From: Rebecca billardiae RCC1528
Taxonomy: Eukaryota; Haptophyta
Length of the DNA: 64,000 nucleotides
Direction of reading: 5' to 3'
Assembly (NCBI GenBank): GCA_965240325.2
Contig: OZ251226.1
Coordinates: 434,001-498,000 of the forward strand
Below, piece after piece: positions 47,797 through 57,822 of the stretch. Position numbers and translations under genes: made by a program. A model generated the notes under the pieces. That model was not told the DNA's origin. It saw nothing but the letters and a program-made list of their open reading frames with translations, and did no database searches. Each line of letters begins with the position of its first letter. The first letter of the stretch is position 1.

Positions 47797-48188
47797 CTAG
47801 CGGTACTTGTTGATGCCGAGCGACAGGTCGAACATGCCCTTGGTGAGCGCAAGCGTGCCGATCGCGACGCCCACCACCATCACGCCCATGGAGAGCGCCG
47901 GGTTGCCCGCCCAGCACGTGTTGCCACCCGTCGCCTTCTTGAGGGCCTGCCAGGCGGCCTGCTGCTCCTGCGCTCCGCGGGCCGCCGCGGCGCGTGCAGG
48001 ACACGGGCGGAGGCGGTGGTAAGCAATGAAACGCGGGCCAACAGTCCACTCCTGGGGTCGTGCGCCCCCGCGCTGCCCCTGTGCGCGCACGCCAGGGCAC
48101 ACCTTGATGGCGGACATGGAGGCGAGGGTGTCCTTGGTGTGCTCGCACAGCCTCGGCGTCGCGAGCTCCGGCTGGAGCTCAGGACCTG
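47797..48188 (-). CDS. Small single-pass membrane protein, 3' exons only
   Basis: The last exon, 47797-47967, encodes EQQAAWQALKKATGGNT, then a hydrophobic helix (LSMGVMVVGVAIGTLALTKG) and FDLSLGINKYR at the C-terminus. The preceding exon ends at 48103 and encodes CEHTKDTLASMSAIK. The 135-nt intron between them (GTGTGCCCTG to GCGCAG) is in frame and stop-free. The acceptor of the upstream exon is uncertain; I placed it at 48188, although the open frame continues. The first exon and start codon were not identified. The layout suits a small mitochondrial or ER membrane subunit, but no family was recognised. Confidence 0.5.
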
Positions 48189-48506
48189 CTGCGAAGGCCT
48201 CACTGTCAAGGAAGGGCACCCACGGCCCGGACTCATTTATCACACCCGGACTTTCCCTGGGCCCTGCACCCGAGCTTGGGCTGCAAGATTGCGGGGACCC
48301 GACGGCAGAGCAGGGGAGCAGTCTCGCCTCGGCGAATTGCAGGGTCGTGGCACCATGGATATGGGAACATGTGCGGGCTGCGCGCCGCGCTCGGCGCGCG
48401 AATCCCGCGTTGGCGCTGTCGGCACATGCCGCCCCCAGCACGTCGCAGCCTGCCCCCGCCGCCCCGTCTCATTCTCCGGGCCCTGCGCGTGCACGGCGCG
48501 CTGCAG

Positions 48507-48939
48507 GCTGCGCGTATTTCTGCACCGGAGTATCCGGATTTGGCATCTTGACTCTGGTGCGGCGCACGGCGGCGACCCGGGGCCGGCGCCCGCGCGTGCG
48601 GGCGGGTCACAGTCGGCGAACCCCGCTCGCCGGGCCGCACGTGCGCACCTCGGGGCGCGAGGCCCACGCGCACGAGGTCGTTTGCTCACGCGTTTGCGCC
48701 GATCCCGCGATGCACGCGCTGCCCGCGCGCAGATCGGGGTGACGCTCACCCTGAAGAATGAGGGGGGTGCGCACTACATCAGCGAGGACTTTGCCCTCGG
48801 CGAGATGGACGCGGCGGTGGCGGCCAAGGCCACCTCGGGCGCGATCATCATCTACCTCGCCTTCTTCCTCTTCTGTGGCTACCGTGTGTACAGCATGAAC
48901 AAGGCTGGGCCCAAGCAGATCACAGAGGAGGCGGAATAG
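48507..48939 (+). CDS. Small two-pass membrane protein, ribonuclease-kappa-like, 3' exons
   Basis: Two exons are visible, 48507-48556 and 48733-48939, with a 176-nt intron (GTGCGGCGCA to GCGCGCAG). Together they encode CAYFCTGVSGFGILTLIGVT as a first helix, then TLKNEGGAHYISEDFALGE, then a second helix (IIIYLAFFLFCGYRVYSMNK) and a short acidic tail. The size, two-helix layout and Cys before the first helix resemble ribonuclease kappa, the small V-ATPase-associated subunit. A preceding exon with the start codon is expected because the first visible exon opens with two bases of a split codon. It was not located. Confidence 0.5.
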
Positions 48940-49877
48940 ACGCGCGGCGCGCTCTGTGCTCCGAGCCAGCGCGCTGTGCAGGTGCCTGCCGACCAGGCCG
49001 CACAATCAGCCGAAGCCGCGGCGCGCCGGCAACCGGCACGTGCAGGGATTGGCGCGGCGCGGCGCTGGGGCGCTCTCGCGCCGCAGCGGCAGGTGTCGTC
49101 GGCTTCAGCGGCGGCGTAGGTGTCACGCGCCGGGCCGTCTCGGAGAGACTGGGGCGCCGGAGCTCGCGTGCTACCGCATGTCGAAGCGAGACGCGTGCAG
49201 CGTCACTGCCGTGTCCCTGTGCGTCTCGCTGCGATGGGCAGGCGCTTCGCTGGTCCGTCTCGCGGAGATCGTGCCGTGCCGGCGTGACCCGTGTCCGGGA
49301 CCGGGACCATTGGCCGAGCAGGATCTCAATTCTCAGTGCGGAGCGGCTGCCGGAGTGTGGCCCCGTCGTGGCTCCCGGCTCAGGCGTGAACGGTGAAGTT
49401 GCAGCATGTCGCATGTAGCATCGATCACGGTGGGGTCCAGTGGCAGTGGTGACTGACCCGCCCGCGGGGCCAATTGGCAATTCCGCTCTGATTTAACTTT
49501 ACGTATTCCCAGTTTCCTTCCGTCCTTCCGACCTTCGTCCTTCCCGCTGAAAAGTTGTGTCACCCCGGTTCAGTGTAGTCGTATGATTGTATCCATACAG
49601 TATACGTACGTTAACGACGTGGTATGCAACGGGCACTGCGTCAGAGTCAGCAAGCTGTAGCAGCAGTCAGCAGATCGAGCAGCAGAGACAAACACCAGGA
49701 TCAGCGCTCCTCGCCGTCGTCCCCCCCCCTCGTAGCCGCCCATCACTCCATCGCCGAGCGGATGAGCTCGACCGTCGACGCACCGTCTGGCGTCGACGCG
49801 CGCGCGCCACCGCGGTTGTCGCGGTGCCACGCGTCGTCAGCCGTCGTCTCGAAGTAGTCGTCGTACGTACGTACAGT
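48940..49877. other. Intergenic, no gene recognised
   Basis: GC content falls progressively through the region. ORFs on both strands lack motifs. A GTACGTACGTAC run lies at about 49862-49874, just before the dispersed repeat. Confidence 0.55.
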
Positions 49878-50405
49878 TTACTGTGCACGTTAAAACATGG
49901 TGAACTGTAGTAAGAATAAGAGGCTACGCACACAGCTCAGGCAGGCGAGATCAGTACCTCTGACTCACGGCTGATAGCGGCTCCACGCCCCACGTGACGC
50001 GCGAGGAATGTGAGTCGCGACGACGACGAGGCGGACGAGCGCCACAATTGTGTTCGTGCACTCTCCGGTCACCAAGGATGAAGGAGTGCACGAGGTAAGC
50101 TACACTGAAGAGCATGGGGCACATGCCAGACTCTCTTCGCGCTCGCGCGTACGATCCAAGGCACTGGCAGATTTTTTTCTCACAACAGCAGGAGTGACCT
50201 CTGCATGTCGCCGTCGGGCCGAAGCACGGTCCGCGAAGTCGTGCGGCAAAAAGGCTAAGCACATATATATATATATATACAGCAGTCCCAGGCGCAGCGG
50301 CATGATGCAAATGTTTAATCACATTTCGCTACAGCTCAGCGCCCTTCGCCTTTGCCTGAGCTGTGTGCGTCTCTTATTCTTAGTCAACTGTAGCGTACTA
50401 TCATA
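49878..50405. repeat. Dispersed repeat, copy 2 with inverted arms
   Basis: The left edge has the same TTACTGTGCACGTTAAAACA block as the repeat at 3998. It is followed by an arm at 49911-49950 whose reverse complement lies at about 50351-50382 (CTGAGCTGTGTGCGTCTCTT and ATTCTTA). The right edge carries GTACTATCATA, as in copy 1. The interior holds a (TA)n run near 50260-50277 and no recognisable gene. It is probably a fuller form of a small non-autonomous element. Confidence 0.75.
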
Positions 50406-51278
50406 GATCGATTGCGCCAACTACGACGTGCCATCACTACCTATCCGCAATCGCGTGCCGACACCCGCACCGTTAAAGACTATGGCCGCGCAGCGCCCGG
50501 CTGCCAGTGGCCGTGTCTCATGACGGCCGACGAAGGTCCGAGTGGTCGTAACGCCGACCGTGAAATCGACGCAGAAAAGGATTTTCGCGCATTTACTGCG
50601 GAACAAAAGCGGGGCCGCGGCCGCCCGTCGGCTGGCGTCCCGCTGGCGATACGTCAGACAGGTCAGACAGGACGTAAGGTACCGGCCCGCACGCCGCGGC
50701 CTCGCACGGCGCGGAGAGCCAGAGGCAGATCCATGGGGCGACAGCCGCTCGCCCGCTCGGGCGCGGTCCAACTTGACGTTCTCGAGGTACGGTCGACAAC
50801 GCCGAACGACCCTGCACGCCTCACCTCAGACACCTCGCCGCACACAAGCGCGTTCACTAAACGGCCTCCATCGAGGCTCTCTGCCGTGGCCAGTCAATTT
50901 ACTGAAATATGAATTGAGTGAATACTGCCGTTATATATGTCCATCAGAGGACCGGGCTCGCCTCGTTGCCGTGCCGAATAGAACTAAAACAGGCCGCCTG
51001 CTGCTGCACCCTGCGGGTAAAATATTTTCATGCAGCTTATATTCACATCGTTCTAATTATTATTCAATAAGGTGTGCTATGATCATACAATCATTATAAT
51101 AATCATATTGCCTATATATTATTATTTATTAATATAACACGTTGACGAGCTAGTTCCGCATACTTCGTGCGCGCTGATGATGTTACATTATCGGTCAGTC
51201 GGTGAATATATATGGTGTACAGCTGCTCTACGTATACAACAGCCAATAAGCCGTAGTGCAGCGCGATATTGACGACAA
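50406..51278. other. Intergenic, no gene; AT-rich from 50900
   Basis: The part from about 51030 to 51170 is strongly AT-rich (ATTATTATTTATTAATATAA type). Nothing with protein character was seen. It is the 3' flank of the flavodoxin-ABM gene. Confidence 0.6.
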
Positions 51279-52435
51279 TTACCTCTGCTCGGTGATGCTG
51301 ACGCTCGCCGTCGCAGCCGCGAGAGCGTCCTCCTCGCCCGCTGCCGCCTGCTTAGGACCGCGCCGGGGTAGGGTGCGGCGCCGGGCACGAGCGGCCAGGT
51401 GAGCACAACGCCAGCGACGGCCGTTGCGAGTGCGCGCGCGCGCGCGTCTCCGTGTCGCGCGCACGGGGCGCGAGCGCGCACCTTGGTGTGGGCGTTCGCG
51501 CTGTCCGCGCCCTGCGGCTGCTCATCGGGCTGAGCCGCGCGCCGAGGGAGCGCGTCGACGCACTTGTCGATCGAGACGGTCTCGGAGATGGCGTCCATCT
51601 TGGGCACGTAAGTGGTGAAGTGCGGGGTGGCGAAGTGCGCCTCGAGGTGCGCCATCGACGCCCACTCCTCCGTGATCACGAAGCGTGTCGGCGAGTCGGC
51701 CGACTTGACAAAGTTGTACTTGAGCACGCCGGGCTCGCGCCACGTGTGGTGCGCGAGCTTCTCCGCCATGGCAAGCCACTCGGCCTGGTTGGCCTCGGGC
51801 ACCTCCTTCGTCACGATCACATGCACCGCGCAGTGCGCCATCGGCGCGCTCGCCGCGTCCTCCGCCTTGGCCTTCTCCGCGGTCGCGGCGTCGTCCGCCT
51901 TGGTCGTGAGCAGCGGGTGCAGCGTGCGCCGGCCGTCGACGAAGACGGCGACCCACTCGGCGAGGCGCAGACCGAGGCGCTGGCACGCGAGCTTGTCGTG
52001 CTCGTTCCGCGGCTGCTTCGCCACCACCGCGCCGTAGTGCAGCGTGTGGATCTTGTCGACGTAGTCGGTCACGCCGAAGCTGAGGAAGCCGAAGTTCATC
52101 AGCACGGTCGACATGGCGAGGCAGGACATCTCGGCGCCGCCGCCGTGGCCGCCCTGCGAGGAGAAGACGGTGCAGAGCTTGCCGTCACATTTGTTCCAGT
52201 TGTCCGCGGCGAACTCGTCCCACCACTTCTTCATGCGCCACGCGATGCCGCCGAGGTTGGTCGGCGTGCCGACCGCGAGGCCGTCCGCCCACAGCACGTC
52301 CGCGTGCGTGCAGTCCTCGGTGGAGCGGAGGCGAATCTCGTGGCCGGGGATCTGCGCGGCGCCGGCGGCGACGAGCTTGCCCATCTGCGACGTGCAGTCC
52401 GTGTTCGAGTGGAAGAAGACGAGGATGCGGCCCAT
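51279..52435 (-). CDS. Flavodoxin/WrbA-like domain fused to an ABM monooxygenase domain
   Basis: Exons 52435-51482 and 51347-51279 give 340 residues. The 134-nt intron has donor GTGCGCGCTC and acceptor CTAAGCAG. The ATG at 52435 opens into the first flavodoxin strand, and FHSNTDCTSQMGKL at about 8-21 is the FMN phosphate loop. GLAVGTPTNLGGIAWRMKKW and FSSQGGHGGGAEM match the two flavin-contacting loops of WrbA/NAD(P)H-quinone-reductase proteins. Residues about 222-315 form an antibiotic-biosynthesis-monooxygenase (ABM) ferredoxin-like domain (HVIVTKEVPEANQAEWLAMA, HTWREPGVLKY, TRFVITEEWAS, HFATPHFTTYVP). A short Ala-rich tail is supplied by exon 2. Likely a redox enzyme acting on quinone-like or polyphenolic compounds in the cytosol. 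Divergent from the AKR-cyclase gene. Confidence 0.87.
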
Positions 52436-52822
52436 GGTGCGTCGTGCGAGAGGCAAGGGAGTAATCGGCCGGAGGTTCTTGCGGCTGTCCGTTGCCGGTA
52501 GAGCGTTGCCCAGTAGCAAGCGTCGCCGGGGAACCTTGGCCTGGATTCCCCCTGCACAAGGCACTTGGGAGGCGGAGGACGCCGGCAGGTATCACTAGTA
52601 GGGAGGAAGTAGTAAGCAGTATTATAGCGGCGAGTTGCACCGGTGACCGGAAAGATCGCGGGCTTATCAGCTGCTGAGCGGGACTTGGAGGCTGCTGCTA
52701 CCCAGCGGGCTAAGCGAGTCGTAAAGATCGCGCGTCCTCAATATGGCTTGGCGAGATCCGTCCTGATTGATGGTGGATTCTCGTAACCAAAGGTCCATTC
52801 AGATTCTCGGCGGCCGCCGGAG
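52436..52822. promoter_or_regulatory. Divergent promoter region, flavodoxin-ABM and AKR-cyclase genes
   Basis: The 387 bp lie between outward-facing start codons. The centre, about 52575-52800, is AT-richer. No named element was recognised. Confidence 0.45.
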
Positions 52823-55767
52823 ATGCAGAAGGCGACCACCAAAGTTCTCTCTTCTATTCCTTTGGTTCCACGCAACCGCTACCGACTCCGATCAACCCGT
52901 CCTCAACCCGTGTACATGATGTCGTCCTCGTCCACCATGACTCGCCCGCTCCCGCTCGTCGGCTTCGACACGATCGACTGCAGCACCGACGCGGAGAACA
53001 CCAAGAAGACCATCCTCGAGGCCATTCGCTCCGGCATGCGCCTCTTCGACTGCGCCTCGCTCCACGGCAACGAGAAGGAGGTCGGCGCGGCGCTGCGCGC
53101 CGCGATCGACGCCGGCGAGGTGTCGCGCGAGGAGCTCTACATCGTGTCCAAGCTGTGGTGCGCGGACGCGGCGCCGGAGGATGTCGAGGCCGCATGCCGC
53201 AGCACGCTCGAGGACCTCGGCCTCGACTACCTCGACGAGTACTCCATGCACTGGTGCGTGTCGCGCGGCGCGCCGGTACTCGACACCGCCTAACCGCGCG
53301 CGCGCCAGCCAGGCGCATCAGCTGCCAGCCGCTTCGCGCGCGGGCCCACACGGCCGCCCGACCGCTCTCGCGCGTACTCATGCTCTCGCGCCCACCCGCT
53401 CGACCCCGCGCGCCGTGCAGGCCCGTGCGCATGACGCCCGAGTCGGACGCGGTCGACTTTGAGCTCGTGCACAGCGGCACGCGCGCGGGCATCGCCGAGA
53501 CGTACGCGGCGATGGAGAAGCTCGTGGAGGCTGGCCTCGTGCGCACGCTCGGCGTGTCCAACATGAACGCGCGCATGCTCACCGAGCTCGTCGCGGACTG
53601 CGCCATCAAGCCGCGCGTGCTGCACGTCGAGATGCACCCGTTCCTGAGCCAGCGCGAGCTGCTCGAGCACTGCCAGACGCTCGGCATCCAGCCCGCCGCG
53701 CACTTCCCGCTGGGCATGGTGCGCGGCCGCCGTGGTGCCGCGCCCACGTGCGCCGCGCCCGACGCACGCCCGCACAGCGCGCGCCGCCGCTTGGCCCGAC
53801 CGCTCACCTCGCTCCCCGCGCGCGCGCACGCGCACACGCCACGCCGCCTCGTCGTCCGCGCGCAGGTGGGCGCCGCGGCGGTGCGCGCGCACGCTGACCT
53901 TCGCCTCTACCCGGCCGTCCAGGCGCTCGCGCTCGAGGTGGGCAAGTCGGCGACCGAGGTGCTTCTTCGCTGGGGCGTGCAGCGCGGCACGACGGTGATG
54001 CACACCTCCGTCGAGACCTCCGTCCTCGGCGTGCTCGACTGGCAGCTCACGGAGGAGCAGCTGGGCCGCCTCGACGAGCTCGAGCAGGGCCTCCGGTTCG
54101 CGCGCGTGCCGTGGTTCGACTTCGACGCGAAGCCGCCGCTCAACGTGAACGTGGCGCCGCCGGGGCAGCCGCTCGTGAAGGAGGGCGAGGAGGACGAGCG
54201 CGGCTTCTACCGCAACACCTTCGGCCGCAGCGGCAAGACGATGCACACCGAGGTCGTCATCCGGCGCGGCCTGCTCAAGCGCGACGAGCTCGCGGCCAAC
54301 GCGAAGCACTTCCTGCCCGAGAAGTGCCACGGCGCGCCGATCCACGTGGTGACGGACACGGTGGTGGACAAGATCTATGGCGAGCAGGTGGTCGCCGGCC
54401 TGCGCGCCGCCGGGCTCGAGGTGCACAAGACCGTGATGCCCTCCGATCTCGCCGACGCCGCGGGCGAGCCCTCGACCGAGCACCACAAGACGATGGCTGT
54501 GCTCGCCAACTGCGCGGACGAGATCCTGCTCAACGGCATCAACAAGAACTCGGCGATCGTCTCGCTCGGCGGCGGCGTAGTGAACAACCTGGCGGGCGTG
54601 CTCGCGGGCATGCTGTACCGCGGCATCTCGCTCGTGCACCTGCCCACCACCACCATGTCCACCTTCGACGCGGCGCTCGACTTCAAGCAGGCGGTCAACC
54701 ACCCGCTCGGCAAGAACCTGCTCGGCTGCTACTACCCGGCGACCACGATCGCGATCGACCCGGACGCGCTCTCCACGCTCACGGAGCGGCACATCCTCAA
54801 CGGCATCTCGGAGGCGCTCAAGCACGGGCTCACGCAGTCGCGCGAGCTCACCGACATGATCGTCGACCCGCTGCGCGCGGGCAAGCCGCTCACGGACGGA
54901 GAGTACCTCGAGCGCATCTGCAAGGCGGCGCTCGAGATCAAGGCGCCCACGCTCGACGCGTACGAGAAGACGGACTACAACGAGGTGTGCCCGCAGTACG
55001 GGCACGCGATCGGGCACGCGGTCGAGCACCTCTCGTGGAGCGGCCCGCTGCACCGCCCGCTGCTCCACGGCGAGGCCGTCGCCATCGGCATGTGCGTCTC
55101 CGCCGAGATCGCGCTGCGCAAGGGCATCTGCACGCAGGCGGTCGTGGACGAGCACTACGAGCTGATCGGCGCGACCGGCCTGCCCACGTTCGTGCCGCGC
55201 TCGATGGACGCGGACAAGCTGGTGCGCCAGATGCGCTTCGACAAGCACACGCTCAAGAACCCGGCGATGGGCCTCTGCGCCGCGATCGGCGGCATGGCCA
55301 CTGACGCGGAGAACGGCACCTACTTCTTCGACACGAGCGTCGACGAGCTGCACGCCGCGCTCGAGGCGAACGCCGCGCGCCGCGACGTGTCCGAGGGCTG
55401 CGTGCAGTGCGCGCCCGAGCCGGTGCGCGCCGCCGAGCCCAAGGCCACCGAGCCGAAGCCGCCCACCGCCGGCTCCACGAACGACCCTGACGCGGAGCGC
55501 AGCACGCCGCCGCCGGAGGTGCCGGAGGTGGACCCGACGCCGGTGGTCGAGCTGCCGCCGCTGCAGCCGTTCGTGCGCGCGGTCGACCACGAGAAGCTGG
55601 ACCAGTACCGCCGCGAGTACATGCAGTACCGCATGGGCTCGGCGTGGGGCTCGCGCGGCGAGCTCGAGCGCCTGGCGAGGTCGCGTGGCAAGCAGGCGCG
55701 CGCCGGCAACTCGATGACGTCGACGCAGCAGCAGCAGCAGCAGCAGCCCATGGTCGGCGCCGCATAA
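52823..55767 (+). CDS. Aldo-keto reductase fused to a sugar-phosphate cyclase (DHQS/DOIS-like)
   Basis: Exons 52823-53253, 53421-53718 and 53866-55767 give 876 residues. The first splice restores the AKR motif MHWPVRMTPE. The AKR part spans about 38-425. Of its catalytic tetrad, Asp76, Lys110 and His143 are present, but the Tyr position is His81 (CASLHGNEKEVG). The usual cofactor IPKS motif reads MHTS. The C-terminal part, about 370-770, is a dehydroquinate-synthase-superfamily cyclase. Metal ligands Glu559 (ISEALKHG), His623 (YGHAIGHAVE) and His644 (LLHGEAVAIGM) are all present. SLGGGVVNNLAGVLAGMLYR and DFKQAVNHPLGKN carry the NN and KQAVN features I associate with 2-deoxy-scyllo-inosose synthases, not DHQS. 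A poly-Gln tail follows. Cyclitol biosynthesis is inferred, and the exact product is unknown. The first ~37 residues may be a leader, or translation may start at a later Met. Confidence 0.88.
53719..53865 (+). other. In-frame stop-free intron of the AKR-cyclase gene (147 nt)
   Basis: The donor is GTGCGCGGCC and the acceptor GTCCGCGCGCAG. Removal joins AHFPLGM to VGAAAVRAHADLRLYP, restoring normal AKR spacing. Retention would insert 49 Arg/Pro/Ala-rich residues without a stop. Confidence 0.75.
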
Positions 55768-56238
55768 ATGCGCGCTGGCAATGCTGACCAAGATTGACAC
55801 TGTGGCTGCCCACCCGCTGTGATGAAGTCGAAGACGCAAGCAAATCATCAGCATGATCATCATCATCTCATAATCAATAAGTAGCAAAATAAGCAGCGCT
55901 CTGATGCTTGCTAGTGTCTCAGCGTACTGCCCTGTGACGGCCGACTCGGCTGATGTCGGCCGTGGGCCGTCGGCAGCCTCGGCAGGGCGCCGCCATCATA
56001 ATATAGAGACATTATTCGTCATTCGCGCGGCCGGCAAGTTCCGCGCGCGCGGGCCGACGAACTCGGCAACGGACACGGTTGCAAGCCGCGCGCCATATAT
56101 CATCGCAGTGACGCGAAGTTCTAACTACGAATCAGGCTGCGCGCCGCCCAGTCGGTAGTTACGAACTAGCAGTAGCTACTCAGCAATACGTCGCACAGTC
56201 GATTATTGTCGATCGACGCCGGGCTAATGATCATATCA
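55768..56238. other. Intergenic between convergent genes, no gene seen
   Basis: AT-richer DNA with CATCATCAT-like words near 55850-55870. No ORF with protein character was seen. Confidence 0.6.
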
Positions 56239-57563
56239 TCAGTCCTTCACGCCCATGCGCTTGCGCCGCACATCACGCGCGTTTGCTGCCTGCCGCTCGT
56301 CCATGCGCGCCATGAACGCCTGCTTTTCGATGTACCCGTCCTTGGCGAACTTGTCCATCGCCTCGACCTCCTCCTCCGCCTGCGCGCTCTTGAACTTGCG
56401 CCAATCGAGCTGCGACTTCTCCATCGTCGACATCTTCTTCGGCTTGTCGATCTTGGCGAGGAGGGCCGCCATGCCGCCGCCGCCGCCGGCAGCGGCGGGC
56501 AGCGCGGGCGCGGGCCGCGCGGGCGGCGCGCCGGGCGGCGCGGCGGGAGTGCCGCCGCCGCCGCTCCCACCGCCGGCGCGCAGCGCGGCGAGCGCCGCCT
56601 TGGCTCGCGCCTCGCTGCTCCCGACCGGCGCGGCAACGCCCCTGGCGCCTGGCAGGCTGCCGCCGCTGCCGCCGCGAGCAACGGCGCCGCTCGCACCGGC
56701 GGCGCCGCCAGCGACTCGGAGGGCGAGCTCCTCCTTGCTGCCGATCTTCACCTCGCGCTCAACCTCGATCTTCTCCCCCGCAAAATCCTTCGTCTCCTTG
56801 ACAATGATGACGCCCGGCTTGGCCGCAGCCTTGCCGCCGCCGCCGCCGCCGCCGCCGAGCGCGCCGAGGCTGGCGATGCCGCCGACCGTCGACGCGGCGG
56901 GCTTCTTCGGCGCGCTAGAGGACGGCCCCTGCATCGATGCCCAGATGTCGTCGATCGACGAGCTCGGCTTCGAGCCCGCGCCCGTGCTGCTCGCACCCTC
57001 GGCCCCACCGCCCCCCCCAGCTTTGGCGCCCGCGCCCCTCGCGGCCGGTGTCGGCTTGGCGTTCAGCTCAGCCCACAGCGAGTCGACCTTGCTCTTCTCG
57101 GCTTCGGAGGGCTCTTCGAGCGCCTGGGCGGCCGGCTCTGCCTGTTCCTCCTGCTCGAGCAGGTGCTCCTCGCCCTCAAGCACGATGCCACCTTGCCTGC
57201 AGGGCGAGGGTGGCGCACGCGTGCAGCCGCGCGTGACGGGGTCACACACCGCGCAGCGCGCGCGCGCTGAGCGCGGCGCGCAAGCGGCGAGTCGCGCGAG
57301 TGCGCACCGGCCACCGGCGCCACGCCGACCCTTGGGCTTGGCCTTTGAGCCGCGCGCCTTCTTCTTGGCCGGGCCGTCGCCGTCGCTGTCGTCACCTGCT
57401 CAACGAGCGGTGCGCGGACGTGCGGGCGCGCCGTGAGCATCGTCACTGCGCGCGGCAGGTGCACTCGCGCGGCGCCAACGGAGGGCCACCGTGGCAGGGG
57501 CGTACCGTCAGGGACATAGTCCTCGTCCTCCTCGCTGTCGTAGTCCTCCAGCGGGTCAGGCAT
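56239..57563 (-). CDS. CFDP1: CFDP1/BCNT family protein (Swc5-like chromatin-remodelling subunit)
   Basis: Three exons, 57563-57506, 57395-57308 and 57196-56239, give 367 residues. Introns are 110 nt (GTACGC donor) and 111 nt (GTGCGC donor, CCTGCAG acceptor). Exon 1 encodes the acidic start MPDPLEDYDSEEDEDYVPDG, exon 2 a Lys-rich run (DGPAKKKARGSKAKPK), both typical of BCNT proteins. The C-terminal BCNT-C domain is clear: KETKDFAGEKIEVEREV at about 180, then KKMSTMEKSQLDWRKFKSA and KDGYIEKQAFMARMDERQ near the end. Ala/Gly-rich linkers are expanded. In yeast Swc5 is a nuclear SWR1-complex subunit needed for H2A.Z exchange; the same role is inferred here. Confidence 0.9.
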
Positions 57564-57822
57564 CGTCCCCCACGCTCAGGCGGGCGCCGGCACTGCCACG
57601 CGCGCAAGCGGTCCTGACCACCGTCTCTCAGCTTGTTTCGTCTCGATCGGCGGGTGCGCAAGGCGCAGGACTCGCGAAAGCGCGCGCAGCATTCTTCCGG
57701 ACTCTGGGAGATGACGCCGCCGTTCCGTTGCCGTTGGTCGACATGAAGCTGAAAGCACCCTCCCCGGCTCGCGCGTCCACAAACCCGCCTCGGCAGCAGC
57801 GCCGAGCGCGACGACGACGGCG
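57564..57822. promoter_or_regulatory. Divergent promoter region, CFDP1 and histidine kinase genes
   Basis: The gap is 259 bp if the kinase starts at 57823, or about 600 bp if it starts at 58168. No named element was recognised. Confidence 0.4.

Noticed and set aside
53290-55887. 865-codon minus-strand ORF
   Set aside because: It is the complement of the AKR-cyclase exons; its Val/Arg/Leu repeats have no family features.
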